DNA of 5,515 nt from an uncultured Lachnospiraceae bacterium (GTDB taxonomy: Bacteria; Bacillota; Clostridia; Lachnospirales; Lachnospiraceae). Location of the stretch: the NCBI GenBank assembly GCA_910577115.1, contig CAJTMC010000108.1:1-5515 (forward strand), read 5' to 3'. A model generated the notes under the pieces. That model worked only from the letters and a program-made list of their open reading frames with translations, was not told the DNA's origin and searched no databases. Shown here piece after piece: positions 5,494 through 5,515 of the stretch (position 1 is its first letter; the number at the start of each line of letters is the position of its first letter). The position numbers and the translations under genes are program-made.

Positions 5494-5515
5494 ATCGCTC
5501 AAAATTTGCGACGAA

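Overview
The window looks like chromosome from a low-to-moderate GC anaerobic Firmicute, most probably a gut-type Clostridia/Lachnospiraceae member. The grounds are AT-rich intergenic DNA, strong AGGAGG-type ribosome binding sites, tightly packed genes and the clostridial style of its biotin synthase. This placement is an inference from sequence style, not from a marker gene. Every convincing gene is on the minus strand, so the region reads from right to left.

Right to centre (5515 to 1641): a well-formed promoter (TTGAGA, 17-bp spacer, TATAAA) precedes a three-gene block. The first gene is a biotin synthase (bioB) whose cysteine layout departs from the E. coli enzyme in the way expected of the [4Fe-5S] 'Type II' BioBs of anaerobes. 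After 18 bases comes a NifD-like nitrogenase component 1 alpha subunit, and after one more base a NifK/NifN-like beta subunit. Together these two carry all six P-cluster-type cysteines. The alpha-like protein also keeps a Cys and a His at the positions that hold FeMo-cofactor in true nitrogenase, but it lacks the catalytic His195 and Gln191 equivalents. No NifH-type reductase or NifB is present in the window. The unit therefore looks like a nitrogenase-like reductase of unknown substrate tied to biotin synthase, rather than a nitrogen-fixation locus. This is the most interesting part of the window.

Centre-left (1580 to 626): a small FMN-binding split-barrel protein (pyridoxamine 5'-phosphate oxidase-like family) and a GNAT acetyltransferase follow in the same direction. 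They are separated from each other by one base and lie 60 bases after the nitrogenase-like pair. No terminator is visible in that gap, so all five genes may be one transcript, which would end at an intrinsic terminator at about 495-534.

Left (625 to 1): about 400 bases without a gene hold two minus-strand terminator-like hairpins, an 11-bp perfect inverted repeat between them and a small dyad. They precede the start of an XRE-family helix-turn-helix regulator that runs off the window edge.
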